Positions 36,925 to 50,537 of a stretch of 64,000 nucleotides of DNA are shown piece by piece. A program made the position numbers and the translations under genes. Every line of letters starts with the position of its first letter. The first letter of the stretch is position 1. A model generated the notes under the pieces. That model saw nothing but the letters and a program-made list of their open reading frames with translations, was not told the origin of the DNA and searched no databases. Origin of the DNA: Archegozetes longisetosus (lineage: Eukaryota > Arthropoda > Arachnida > Sarcoptiformes > Trhypochthoniidae); assembly GCA_018873245.2 (NCBI GenBank), contig JAEMBT020000004.1, positions 3,644,573 through 3,708,572 on the forward strand, given 5' to 3'.

Positions 36925-37145
36925 TTGAGAAACTACTAAACAAATTAAAAGCAATTTGTTTGAATTTTGAAAGTCTAATTTTTACATTTCCTAAGACACA
37001 GCTGAAAAACTTTCCTTAAAGTCATTTGAAAAAAGACAGTCAAATTCAAGTTATTTTTTCTTTTCATTCAAAACTAAAGTCAGGCTCGCACTCAAGTAAA
37101 CAAATTATTAAAAGAAGTGAACGTCTAATTAAATGAATTAAACGG
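36925..37145 (+). pseudogene. Possible second syntaxin relic (weak)
   Basis: 36929-36955 can be read LFEKLLNKLK, like exon 2 (LLERLVNQLG). 37080-37140 can be read ARTQVNKLLKEVNV, a stop, then LNELN, like exon 3 (HELQQKTNKLAKDCNDRIKEL). Order and spacing fit, but the matches are short and later exons were not found, so chance is not excluded. Confidence 0.3.
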
Positions 37146-38249
37146 TGACACGACTTGTCATAACTACTCAATTAGGATTACATGATATTCGAATACGGAG
37201 TCTGACAGAAATCAGGATACAAGTGATGATTGCCGTAATACAGAATTGAGTTAATTGAGGAATGAGTTAAGACAGAAATGAACCAATAAAGTATTTGTTT
37301 GCAATCAGACATCGCACCGACATATTTCTAAATGCTTGCACGAGAGCTTAAATGCAGCTGTTCTTTGCGCACTAAAATCTCTATTGTCTAGTCTCGATCA
37401 CAATCTGTTTCGTTTGAACAATTGGTATCTTCTTGTGGTAAAACTGTTATCAGATTTGATGCAGAGTCTTAGAGTAGATGTTAGACTCGAGGAGACAAGA
37501 TTATGGTCGAAATTTTGATTTGAATATAGCTTATATGAATTTTTATGTAGATTCCAATCGACACTTTCACGTGTTTGGTGGCAATAATACGTTTGTTTAC
37601 AATTGCAACGTTTCTTCAGCCAATCCAATCGTTTGACACATTGATCTTAATCTCTCTTTCCATCGTTGATCACATGCATTGATGGCTTACAATCGATGAT
37701 AATATCGCTAGCAATTAGGGGCTTCGATAAAATGTTCACATTTTTGTCTTATTTGCTTGGTTTTCGAACGCATGGCTGCTTTTTATTGCCAAAACGCGTT
37801 TACAAACACTAAAATAAATCATTTTGTTCTTTATAATTCTTCAATCAAATAATTTATTTTTCAAATCATTTTAAGTATTCAATTAATTTTAAGTCGCGTT
37901 TCACGTTTAAATGTTAGAATTTTATTAAAACATTGAAAATGATGTGCGTTATCAGGTTTATGTTGATGAAAAATAATACTTTATTAAACAAAACTTTTCG
38001 AATCCTCCTTTACTATACTAATCATTAGAATAATCAATGGATATTCAACTTATTCAACTTAGCGATTGTTAGATTTGAACTCAAATGTTCATAAACCATG
38101 AAATTTTTCAACTCAAAAATATCTAATTTGAAGCGATTCTTATTTTTTGCACAAAACTAATTTTACTTTCAATTCATAACCTATGAGCGAGTAGACCCTT
38201 CGATTAATTTCCGGTTCCGTTTGTGCCTGTGATTGACCACATTTTTAGA

Positions 38250-38650
38250 GTTTATCAGGGATATAGTGAATATCAAAGGCATCTACTATAACAGAGATTC
38301 ACTACGAGCGTTACCATAGAAAACGTTAACTACAAAATTCAAATTCAAAATATTAGCTTCAGTTGTCTATATAAAAGTTAAATAACAAAATTAAGTTAAT
38401 TTACATGAAGTCTAACCTAAAACGAATGACTACTACGATTTAGGAGGAAAACTTTGATGGTTTACTACAAACTTTAGAAGAGTTGGCTGTAAATCAATAC
38501 TACATACTATGTGAGTGGCAACATTTGTGAACAATAACCTGGAGGTTCACTAAAAGCAAGTTCACTATAACCGTACATTTTTATTATAAGTGCTTTGTGC
38601 AAACCAATGCGTTCACTCTAAGCAGGTATCCACTATAACACGGGTCCACA
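38250..38650 (+). mobile_element. Possible pogo/Tigger-like relic
   Basis: Repeated short motifs are present: CTACTATAAC, TTCACTACGAGCG, GGTTCACTAAAAGC, TTCACTATAACCG, GTTCACTCTAAGC and CCACTATAACACGGG. Such sub-terminal repeats mark some pogo-type DNA transposons. No transposase frame and no clear ends were found. Confidence 0.3.
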
Positions 38651-39205
38651 ACATCTCAAGTAGGCTGCATTAAACAAATCAATTTGAAATTCTCTATTTA
38701 AACTTACCAGAATTTTCGTGAGTAATCGCTTTACGTTTGAGAATTAATGTCTCAATAAAAATCAATACATTTTTTGAATTAATTATAATTAGAGTGAAGA
38801 AAAAACTGCAATTATAGAAACATTTTTTGATTTACTTACTCTGTTTATCAACATTTCTATTGATCAATAAGTTATTCAATGGATTGTTGATAAGCTTTGA
38901 GTTGTGAGTAATTTAGATTTAATACAAATTTTTTTTCAGGTCAGTCAATAAGTTCTCGGTTTATAATCCATTGACTGCAATATATAACAGGTCGACAACT
39001 TATTGACTAACTTGATATTAATAAACTAGAAGATGTTATAATTGGGTACAAACACATATTTCAAGTGGCTACAAAGGATTTCAATTTAGAAAGAAATCAG
39101 TTGTCAAAGAAACTACTTAAAAACTTGAAAATAAAGTGATTGAACATAAACATTCAAAAACGAACAAGTTACTCAATGCCTTAAGTTGGACATGAAGGTG
39201 TGCAC

Positions 39206-39582
39206 ACTCGAAAGCTCGATAGCAACAAGAAAAGCTCGTTGCTATGCCTATCTGCCTATGATGAGTATCAGTTTGTTGCTGAATTTCACTTCTAATTTAT
39301 TTTGACTACTATTTTCAACATGAAATAAGTATTTTCGTATCCGATATATGTGACTGAGAGCGGAATAATGTAGATCTGAGTTTTTAACACTATTGAGCAC
39401 GTAACACTAGTTTAAAAATACCATTGAGTGTACATCACGTGTAAGACATTTTAAAAAATCAGATATTTGCTATTCAGTATTGAAAATATCAGCTCCGAAA
39501 GTGCTATTGAGTTACATGTTATGGTCTGATGGAAAGCATGTCATCACAAGACATCACTTCTTGTTGCTATCAGACTATTAAG
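39206..39582. mobile_element. MITE family copy A
   Basis: The left end has CTCGATAGCAACAAG and the right end has CTTGTTGCTATCAGAC, an inverted pair. The core ATGGTCTGATGGAAAGCATG is shared with copies at 50538 and 61684. This copy is longer because of about 130 bp of extra internal sequence. Confidence 0.7.
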
Positions 39583-40597
39583 TTCTCCAGTGTAATGTTT
39601 AGTCTACCTTTGTTTAATGTATCGTTTCATTCATTTGTCATATCTTTGCCTCAAATGTCAGGTGTTTTCAAAACAACCATTTTTTAAACTTTTTCTGTCA
39701 TTTATTTGTCATTTTGCTTACAATCGATTCTCTAATAATTTTTTAAGTCTAACTATTGTTGACATTGTCTTTGATATACTATTGAGACCTAATTTTCAAG
39801 ACAACGTCTTGCTGTTTGACACTTTAATGCCTAAGCCTTAAGGCCTCTCTTGAAAATTTTGTTAAGAGAAAAGTCACTACTTTTCAAACTTCAAAAGGGT
39901 TTTGGTTTTCAATTATTTTATTCAATTGTATTGAGTCTTGACATGCTTTCAGACACCATTTCAATATGTAATATAACGATTTGAGAATTTTCACAGTTCG
40001 TAAAAAGCTGTGAAACTTGTTATTAAAACTTGTAAACGAGTAAAAGTAAACTAATTTGATATCTTCAATAACTGATAAGGTTCAATTCAAGTAAAGTAGT
40101 CGAGACTAAAACAAGAATATTCTGTACTTCTAATAGAACTTCTTTATCTCCGAGACATTGATTTTGAAGAGATATTTCTCTTAATCAATAAAATACTAAA
40201 TCCAAGTCAATCACTCTCTACTCTAACCACAAAAGACTGATTTTCTCTCTTGGGAAGTGATATTATTTACTCTGAAAAACAAAACTTTCGTAAAGAACAA
40301 AGTGTTCGGTCGACTCTTCGAAAGTGAACTGTTCGAAGTCATGTTTGCCCTACCCTAAAACTCTATTTTGCGTAAAATTTTATCTTTTAAAAGAGTGATC
40401 AGAGTAGATCAAAACTCTATTGAAAAAATTAACAGAAAAATTTTTAAATGATCATTTCTAAAGTTTAAAAACTCAGGAAGTATTATATTTATAAACACAT
40501 TTTTAGAAAGCTTATCGAATACGCTCCCAAAGGGATAGAAACTTGATTTTCAGTACAATAAGATAATGCGATAATAAAAGAAGAGAAAGTTTTTGGA

Positions 40598-40632
40598 TAC
40601 TTTTCATACACTTTTCATACACTTTTCATACA
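40598..40632. repeat. Tandem 11-mer ACTTTTCATAC
   Basis: Three perfect units, plus a degenerate one (ACTTTTCATTG) a few bases downstream. Confidence 0.9.
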
Positions 40633-43600
40633 CATAAAACTTTTCATTGAAAGTGGTTTTCTATTGGAAATTATGACGTAAGTTTTCAATTTATTTTGTT
40701 TTAAATGAAAGAATGCTCAAACTTGAATATGTAATTTTAACCCAAGAACATCGTACTCAAGTACAGCCAACTAAGTCCTGAAGCAAATATATTGGTTAGG
40801 ACAAGCGTTTCAATAGATCGAGAAAAACAGGTTTCATTCTAGCTCAGTTTGAAGTAGTTGACTTTCGGGGAGTGATCCTCGAACCAATAACAAATGAAAG
40901 CCTTGCGAAAAAGTGTTGAATAATAAGAATTGATATACCTTTCTACAAACACTTTTCGCACCCAAATATTGATAAATCATTTCTCTAAAAAATAGAGTGT
41001 AATAATAAGTATATATAAGAAAAATCAGTTTATTCAATCACATTATTATCAGCTCTTTTTCTACTGATATAGACTGTTATCGAATTGAGTTTAGGCATCA
41101 AAATAGTATATTATCTGAAAAGGCAAATGAATAACAATCTTTTTGCTTTTGAGCTCAAAGAAAACATTGTAAAATCGATATGAGTGTCAACGCATTATGT
41201 GTTGTGTGAGTAGTGTCTGTATAGATATTTGAGAAAATCCGAGTCATGTAAGTTAGGGCTTATAAGTTATATGTATTTCCAAATGGATCTCATCTAATAT
41301 AACATTGTCTTCTCTTTTTTTCTCCATCTTCCGAGTTGATGACATTAGATGAGATATATGTGCATCACTGCTATACCAGATGCCTGTTTGACTTGTTCTC
41401 ACAGAGGCGTAGTTTAGCTGTCATAACTTTATCTTCAATTTTCTTATTCAAACTAATTGTGGCTTTTGTCTAATTATCACTTAGTTCCTATCATTTCACA
41501 TTTTATTATCGGTAATTAGATATGAGCTAACAGTACGTCTCTCTACAAAAATTCATTTAAGTAAACAAAATTCACTTATAATAACATCTAATGTCAACTA
41601 TATTCGAGTCAAAAAGACGTTTCTTTCTATTTAGTTATTAAAATGTTATTATCGATCAGAGAGAAGGAAAAAAATAAGAATAAAAAGAAAAACCAAAACA
41701 AAGACTAAGTTTCAAATCAATAAGAAAGAAAACAAATCAAATTTGTGAAAATAAAAAACAAAACTTGTACTTAGTTGTGTTGTTATTTGGGCGCGTGCAC
41801 TTCTTTGCTACGCCATTGTGTCTCACTTTATCCTCTGGTCTGACCCATCAAGAGTATGATCAGCTCTTCTATTATTTCTTTCCTGTCTCTATCATCAGTG
41901 GCTCACAAGTGGAAACGCATTTATCAGTTATTCTGTTCCTTATATATGAAAAGCGGCAACAGATCGCAGAAAAGGGTAACAATAGATAGATATAGAGAAA
42001 AACAGAGCAGCAAAAAAGCTAAATAACCTCATGGCTGGTGTCGCATATTATATGCTTGATCACTAGAAACTGTTATCTCTTTCTTGTTGTTCTGCCGCCA
42101 GAGGTTTTAGTTTAGAGATATTCTGTTTCATATTCTTTTCTCTACTCTCTTATACATTATGAGCTTCTCCTATCACTATCCAAACGAATACCTTATTTTT
42201 TGTCAGCTTTTTCTCTATACATCCTTTAGTTATGCAGCCTTACATTCAATCTAATGTTATTCTTTATAATACTTTCAATTATTAACTCCTGAATCAGTTT
42301 TCAGGCCATATTATTTATCATTTAGTTTTCGGATGAAAAAATTTTTGTTACCAAAAAAATTAAATTACTTTTTAATGGTTTGCTATAAAAGATTTTCACT
42401 TTCATCCATAATTTCTGTTTGGTTGAAGGCTCAGTTTTTTGCGAAAATAGTTTCACATGAAAAACGAATTACATTTTTTGAATAGTATTTATCGAAATGC
42501 ATTTAATTATCCCCATTCCGATAGGAATTCCATGAATTCTTTAGCACTTTACATCAGTATAACTGCAATATGAATTAATTCAAAGCTATGCAAAAATCAT
42601 CCAATCATCTAATCAAGTTTTTAATTTTCTCTAGATACTTAAATTAAAAACTAATTAGAAGATAATGACACGTAATTGCAATATTTAGCAACTTTTTTGA
42701 AACCTTACTCCATATTTAAGTGAACTTTATAATAAAAAATATTCAATTTGTTTCTCCGGATCGTTAAGTTGAATATGACTTTAATGCAAAAAATAACTTT
42801 AAATCGTAGAGAAAATAGTTTCTGTTGAAAAAAATTCTTTGCCATCATTTAGAAATTCATAGGACTTTTTATACAAATTTGATTTTTTATGAAAATGAAA
42901 TATTTATATCCTTTATTGAGTAGATAAAAAACAGTTGGCATACTAGTAGTAATACAGTTAGACTAACATAAGGGTATCTACTGCTCGGTTGCTTAACCCG
43001 AAAAGTATTACTTCATCTATTGCTTATGCAAACATTGCTCGCAACCATTTTTTGTATTAACAATACAAAAACTAAACATCACAGCTTACAACTAACGAAT
43101 AAGTAAATTAAACATCTAAATCATTGTGTATAGATTCACAAAAATGTAAATCTCTTTTATCACACTTTCTTTACTTGAATTACTTTTTGCTCATCTTTTA
43201 TATACTGTACACAAAATCGTGAAAAAATAGTGGAAAACAGTTTTGCGATTTAGGCAACAGAAGAATAAGCCCTTAAACATACCCTTAGGACTAATGTTAC
43301 TCACATTTGTTAAATCGGATCTTTTCGTTAACATTCCAGCGGAGGAATATGTTTTAGGGCTTTAGAAATGGTAGAGTTGTGTTCATATGTGTTATTGCAA
43401 TATAACTGATATGTATTGTAGAAAAGGTTTTTTTCTGGATCACTATATGTTGCTCAGAGATAAACAAACGACCGAAAATGATTTATTGCCTTTAATATAG
43501 AACCAAATATTTTTTCCGAACCTCTCAGTTTTAGCTTCTTTTTTGATGGATTCTCATCAACGCTTTATTTTTGTTTAGCTATTGTCAAAACTATGAAACT

Positions 43601-46600
43601 TTTTGTTACTTTTTATATGCATTTTCGTTACTAACGAAGACGAGCTTTTATTGACTTTGGTCTTTTCTCTTTTCTCAACAATCTATTATATTTTCAAATA
43701 TATCTTAGAGAAGATTTTCTTTTATAACTTCCAATTTCTTTTCATCATCAAAGATGAAATTTTTCAAATTGTTGTAGTTATAAGAATGGCTAATATTTGA
43801 GAAATCAATTCTCAAGAGATTACATCGACAAGCTTCCTAAAATATTTAGATTTTTATCTTTTCTCAAATATCCAAAATGGTTATCTTCAGTGCTTCTATT
43901 AATAAGCTGTTAGGAAATACCTGTGACAATAATTGCTGTCTATATTGTTGAGAGTTGAGTACAGATATTTATATAACTAAATAACTGAATGAAAGCTGAG
44001 CTAGTTCGAAGAGCTTTAAGTGCTAGTGTTTTGTGTTAGTTGTAAAAGTTTGGTTTAAGATGAAAACATGAGTGCGAGTAATTCTGTATAAATAGATCTA
44101 AAAATGTTTTCAAAATTAAATTTTCATCTTCAACCAAATAGTCGATTGAAGTGATCAATTTAAATGTGAAGAACACATGAGAGCTATCTCTTCACTGCAT
44201 TACTTCGACATAATAACCGACTCTCTCAACACATTAAACAAATTGAAAACAGGCGAGAGATATTGAAAATTTTATTTCTAGACACTTGAAAATACGATCA
44301 GTAAATAACTGTCAAACTTTTTTGCATATTAAAAATTTTTGCAGTTTTGATGCCCTAAAGAAGATTTAAAGTAAAATTTTGCGCCCAAACAAACAGAAAT
44401 GTTTGCGAAGTTTACTTTAATTTCCTTCATGTGGTTAAAAATCAGACCCAATTCGATATTATGTTAAGTGTGCTGTTTTCCTCCAATAATTTCTTAGATT
44501 TTCATTTAGAAAATGTTAGTCTAATGCAAAACAAGAATTCGTAATATATAGACTGCTGTTATGCTGATCTGTCAAATAAGTGAAAACATTTGAGACCAAA
44601 ACTTGTGCTCGAGTTGTGAAGGACTAACTCAAATAGATATGAAGTTTGTACTTTTTATACTTCTTCTCCTATTGAGTCACTATTTTTGGGTCTGATCTCA
44701 TGCTCACAAAGGTCTCCATAGTTTGACACATCAATAAATTTAATATTAGAGATTCCAAGACTGGCAAAGATGTCACTATTTGGTGGTAAAAGGAATTCAT
44801 AGGAATAAAGAAGAATTACGGAACTGTTCAGTGGATTTGACCTGATTTTGGGCTCTGTAGGACTGTTGCAAATGTTAACTGAAGGATGACTTCTTGCTCT
44901 GAAATGAGTTAGTTTTTGCTCTCGAAGATTGATTAGCCATGCCTTCACTTGTCTGCTCTGATTATGGACACGACTGCCAGAAATGAAAGCATTACCAATC
45001 AGGAAAACTATGCTTTTCTGGCCAATAGTGGCTTAGACTTGAATTTATTGATGCAAAGAAATGATGAAAATTACATTTCCATATCTGTATTCCAAACACT
45101 CTCTTCACTCATAAAGTGCTCAATTCTCGAGTCTCTTCAAACATACAAACGATAATAATATTCGGTTTCGATAATAGAAGAATCTCTCATAAAAATGATT
45201 TATTTTTTCGTTTGAATTACACATGATTCGCACTCAAAATTCAAGCCATTCCGTAAATCTAGGGTCCAAATCACTACTAATATTTGGATACTATTGGCCT
45301 TAAATAGGAATCTATTTTTTCTGAAATTGGGATAATTTTTCTTCCGAATTAAGTTTAGCCTACAATGAAAATAAGAAATAGTTAAGATAATGGATACGCC
45401 ACTTTTGTGTATATAAGTCTGTAATCAATAAATAGTATTATAAAATACTTATTGAAGTGTTGCATTGAATGCTATATGTTTGGTATCTGTCAATTTTTCA
45501 ACTAAAGTAAGTGAATGCTGCGATTCATCTCAACTAATGATATTGAAGTCTTCATCACTTTGTGTTGACTTAAGGCATAAAAGAAAAGAGAAAAAATGAA
45601 AAACAAGTGCCAAATCACTGATGATTTAAAAAGAGAAAAACTTCTCTTATTTAATGGTGAATCGATTCCTTAAATAAATGGACATATTTTGCTATAAGTG
45701 TGTCTATAATTGAATCAATTTTTCCATCATATTTGCTCGAGTTTGAACTATAAGTTTGAGACAATAGAAACATTTAGAACGAGTTTAACATTTCTTTTGG
45801 TCTACTTTCCACTTAAATGTTATGCAGTTTAAAGTCTAGAATTTGTTGCGTTGTTCGTAAGCTTTAAGATAATTATTTATTGATTATCCATGCAATCATT
45901 TTGATAGTTTGGATTGATTGGTTTGGAATTGGACTCTTATATCACATTCATACAGGTTCACAATCGAGCTCTGATTACGTAAATATCAGACGTAAAAGAG
46001 AATAAGCAAACAGTTTTTTCTATACAAAGAAAATCGTACACTTTTTTCAACAATACAAAAGGTTATGTTGGTCTCGTGGGTCAAACTACTAATGATCTCT
46101 TTTTGCTTTTCTATTTCCTCTTTATTTTCAGACCATATCTCTTACATAGCCCTTAGATTTGGACTTTTCGATTTATTCAGTAGGAGTTTATATCTTGATT
46201 GTTATGCTATTCATAGTCTCACATAATTGCAGCTGATTTCTGGTAAATCCCGAAAATTCCTGAGATTTTTTTCCATGCAGTTATCTACCATTACTTGTAT
46301 GTATGAGTTGCTTCTTATCTTTCTCGGAGGTTACGTCTGCTTCGAGTTACAGGTTGTGGTGCATTGCATTGGATGATTGTCTACTATAGCTGGCATAACT
46401 TCTAACCGAAACTGGAATCTCAGATGCCACTAGTGTTGACTAAGCTTGCTGACCACTCTTTCGGTGCTTTTCAATCAACTAAACTTTGGACATAATGAAT
46501 AATTTTCTATTATACTGTGTATATTGAATACAAAGTGTTGTATTTCTACTTTGAACGAATTTTTATTCTCTAGAAGTTACTAAACAGTGATTCATGAGCT

Positions 46601-47259
46601 GGATTCTCCGCAAAATAAATCTCTAATTAACTTGATCTAAGTGACAAGTTTTGCATGTGTTTGACTCGAACTTTTGTATAATTAAACAATGGAATGTATA
46701 CCTGAGGCCAGAACATATTCGTTCGAATATCTCTTAGACTGTGATAAATATCATTAAATCCTTTAATTTGGTTGCAATGCTATACCACTGTATAATCTAC
46801 TGCTTAGAGAAATGTGAGCCAATCAGCATTTTAATTGAAAAGCATATTAGTTTTGAGGCACTTTAGCGAATTTACAGTCAAAAGATTTAACTTATTCTGT
46901 AGTCTTTTTATAGTACATAACACGCATAACATTTGACGCAGAGCTTTATCAAAGCTTTGTTGCACTCCAGAGAAATACTATTAAACTGGTAATCATAACA
47001 TAAGTTTATGATTTAAAACTTTCGTTTAACTCATTTTCGAGCACTTAAGTGACTGTTATTACTTCAGACTACTCATTAAAATATAATTAATCTAAATGTA
47101 AAGCGTCAAAAATTTAAACAAAATATAAATTATTTTTTCCTGCAAGACTTGATTCAAGAATTTGAAAGGTCTAGAGATTTACTACTACTTGCCTTTCATC
47201 TGCATAGAATTGCTGCTTCTTTACACTAAATAACTGTATGCCAGATACACAGCTGCAGC

Positions 47260-47295
47260 CAGCGGGTAGAAGCGATTGGGGCTATAGCCCCCCTC
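47260..47295 (+). mobile_element. Possible hAT-like terminus with GC palindrome
   Basis: CAGCGGGTAGAAGCGATTGG leads into the perfect palindrome GGGGCTATAGCCCC (47278-47291), a striking GC-rich spot in AT-rich DNA. At 48111-48117 GCCACTG, preceded by GTAAC, could be the other end of a similar element (complement CAGTGGCGTTAC). No target-site duplication was seen. Confidence 0.35.
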
Positions 47296-47726
47296 AGAGA
47301 TTTTTTCAAAACTTAAGTGTGAGTCTCTGCTGAGAAAAATATACCTTACAATAAAATTTCAAACTGTATTTATTTGACGCATTAGTCGATTTCTTATTGT
47401 TAACCACTAATGAAAGGCTTGATAACAAGTTAACAGATATTTGAATGTGAGTTAGCGTTTGCCTCAACAAATCCTAGTATTTGATCTCATATTATTTGGT
47501 CCCCCTTTCCTATACTAAAAATGTCAGTTACGACATTGATTAAAATATAGGCAAGTTGTAAACCGATAGCACAGTAACTAAACTTTGCAAAAGTTTAGCT
47601 TTCAATTTGTTTATTTGATACAACAGTATATCAATAGATTAATGTATTTGATGATAGAATAAGTATTGGAGATAAAAACAGTTTTATGTAAAAAAAACTA
47701 AAATATATAAAAGTCTTGGGCTATTG

Positions 47727-47775
47727 TATCGATAGGTGGAGTAATAGAAAACTATTACTTTTTTATCTATCGATA
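47727..47775. repeat. Hairpin-forming inverted repeat
   Basis: TATCGATAG (47727-47735) pairs with CTATCGATA (47767-47775), and inside it GTAATAG pairs with CTATTAC around a 4-base loop. A short perfect cruciform with unknown role. Confidence 0.8.
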
Positions 47776-48549
47776 CTGTGCTATAATAAAAAACCAACTG
47801 TATATCTAATGCTTTTATTTTTTTCATTTTGTTTATCCATTAAGTCAATAGAGATCTCAATTACATGAGAAGACTTTTTAGCAAAAGAGTTATTTATTCA
47901 AACAGTGAGCTCTTCATAAGTCGTATACTTCAATAACAAACAAAACATAATAATCAGCGAGAACTCTCTCATACTGTATAAGAAATACTTAGCATTCAAT
48001 TGAGATAAAGTTAGTTTGAGTAAGTTTTTTCTAGTAGTGTTTTAATTAGCCAGATATTTCAATAATACTCTTTGAAGCCAATGACCGACTCATCGCTGCT
48101 CATCAGTAACGCCACTGACATTTGATATGCTAACAGTTTTCGAGTGTGAGAACTCTTCATAGTATCTCAGTCGCTACTATTTATCTTGAGAGTCAAAAGA
48201 AGATCTGTTTTTATAAAGTTTGTCAAAAGTTGATTTAGTAAAACAAATACTAAAACACAAGATTTGCTTATTTTTGGTATGAAAAATACTTATCGAACTA
48301 ATAGGTTTTTCACTTAATTTCAAAGTCTAATAAACAGATGACATAAACTTTATTTGGCGGAACGCGAATTACAATCTCGTAGTTCACTAATGAAATCGTA
48401 TTTTAATTTAAATGCCAAACATTTGCCTTCTATGCCTAAAATCAATCATTTGCCTATTTTAGAGTGAACTCATGCATAGCTTGAATACCTCTCCTGTCAA
48501 TTGTATAGATATATCCACATTAGTTGTTGAACTTTTTGATTAACAATAT

Positions 48550-49030
48550 TGGATGCGAGACCTCCCTCTCTGTGTTCTCCTCTATCGTATGCACAGATAA
48601 CTGGAACGCAAGTGCAAACCGAGCCTAATCCCAACTATTTCAGTGAGCAATGGCTCCAAAAAAGCCCCACATCTGCATCACTACTAATTTACAATTGACT
48701 GGCAAAGGCTGGCCATCAATGGTGCGAATCAAAGTGAGGTGACATTCGAATCGCTAGCTTTCTCTCCAGTTTTTTCGCTCTTCAGCTCTTTCTCTATGCA
48801 GCTTTCTCTCTCCTTCTCTCTCCGTTTCTCTCTGTCTCTGCAGCCTACCAAAAGCAGCACATATTGCAAATGCATTGTCCTCTGCATAGCATTGTTAATA
48901 TGTACTGCTATCGTGAAAACAGAACCAGTAGTGCTACAGAAGTTATGCCTTGCATTGGGTTTTAATGCATCTGTGGGTGTACTGTCGGAATATTGAGGAA
49001 TATGAAGGGAGAGAGAGAGAGAGAGAGAGA
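48550..49030 (+). other. More GC-rich block with CT-rich tract and (GA) tail
   Basis: Base composition rises well above the surroundings. A long pyrimidine tract ends TCTCTGCAG at about 48842, which would be a strong 3' splice site. It is followed by an open frame with a hydrophobic stretch (KCIVLCIALLICTAIVKTE) to 48996. A (GA)n tract closes the block (49009-49030). It could be a promoter or an untranslated or first exon of a gene such as the Dscam-type gene 6 kb downstream. No homology supports this. Confidence 0.25.
49009..49030. repeat. (GA)n microsatellite
   Basis: Perfect 22 bp GA tract at the end of the GC-richer block. Confidence 0.95.
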
Positions 49031-50537
49031 CTTTAACACTATTGTTCGACACAAATTTGCAAAATGAATATGTGCGAACACAGAGGTTATTATAATAAAA
49101 GCTCTTTAAAAAAATTGGACCCTAAATCCCAAAAGTAATATTTAAGGTCTATTTTGTCTTTATTAAAATACTCTATAAATGAGTGCTTAATTTGCTGAAT
49201 AAAAGGTATTTTGTTTTAGGGCTAATAGCTCATCAATTGATGCTAATTGCTGCGAGTGATTTTCACAACCTTTTGTTTACTCTTTATCGCCAATAAAATT
49301 AGATAATCAAAATCAAATACTTAAATGTCAAGTTTGAAAGCTGGAAGCCCTAAAATCTATTCTCCCAGCCTAACCAAAAGCCTAATCTCTGACACAACTT
49401 TTAGAAGAGATCTGACATGCGCTGCAAAGCAGTCCTAGTATTGTATTCACACGGCATTTGTCTCCTCTCTCTTTCACTTTACTTTACTTTTTGAGTTGTG
49501 CCTAAACTTTGTGCTCAGTTCTGCGAGTGATCAGAATGAAAATCAAGTATAAAGTGAGTGCTCTTTTTATATTATACAAAATATATATATAAAAAGAGAT
49601 AACTTTTGTCCTCTTTTCAACTGCTAGTGGACTCTTATTATAATACAAAATTTACAGTCCATGGATTCACAAAATAGTGTTATGAAAATGGTCTCAAATT
49701 GTCTACAATAATACTAGTTAACTAAACTAACAGTTCTTCTCTCAAAATAGTGTACTTTTATTATCTGTTCTTTATGCTTAAATCTCGACTAAAAAGTTTT
49801 GTATCTTTTGATAAATCATGGCAATAATCTAAGCAATTACTGGGCGACAAGTTTTCTCTTTCTTCAAAACAATGCACAATAAGAAAATTGAAGTTTTTGC
49901 TTAAACTGACGCCTACTTAGTTATGAAAACTGGATATTTTATGAACAAATAAGAAAATTTAGCAGAACTTATTCGCTTTTTCTGCTTGCAAACTTTGTTT
50001 TGTGCCAAATATTAGGATGAAAAAGGAAAAATTTTCCAGCAAATCATTGAATTTTTGAGCTGAAATGAAGTGCATTTATTGCAAATATCTCACAAGACAC
50101 TCAAGTGCTTCACACTATTCACTCTTTTATTATTATGGATTTTATTTATTGCTCTACAGTTCATTAGTCGGTAAGATTTGATATAATGTTGAAATTTTGA
50201 TTTTATCTTTTCTCACATAAACTCTTTATAAGTCTGTATGAAATGCTTAACAACACTCTTATTCTTCCGTCAAATAAACAATCAGAAAACTGAAAATCAT
50301 TCAAAAGCCGGTTCCCAAAGTTCATATTTCATTGATTATGATTCTTATCTGTCAAAAATGAAACGATGGTAAAAAATTGATCATTAAATGAATAACTTTC
50401 CTGATGGTTATATTTCTTAATACAGTATTTGCAAAACAGGAAATTATTAGAAACTGATTTGACGTTATCTGACATGAGACACGATACAACAAGGAATGAA
50501 TATCATTTATTTTTCAAACACGACATACGCTTCAAAT

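Larger units (their letters stand above)
35227..39205. other. Gene-poor stretch, 4.0 kb
   Basis: No supported gene. Possible syntaxin-like relic near 36925-37145. A more complex block at 37290-37780 has overlapping 60-76-codon ORFs on both strands and no recognised motif. At 38250-38650 short motifs of the form TTCACTATAA recur, as in some pogo/Tigger-type transposon ends. Confidence 0.4.
39583..50537. other. Gene-poor stretch, 11 kb
   Basis: No gene can be supported. Inside are an 11 bp tandem repeat (40598-40632), an open minus-strand frame at 44655-45040, a hAT-like terminus at 47260, a small perfect hairpin at 47727-47775, a more GC-rich block at 48550-49030, and GA tracts. The rest is AT-rich with only short random ORFs. 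Confidence 0.45.

Noticed and set aside
37336-37628. Overlapping ORFs, one with CNCKQTYYC
   Set aside because: Looked briefly like a Cys-rich DNA-binding motif, but spacing fits no family and both frames are short.
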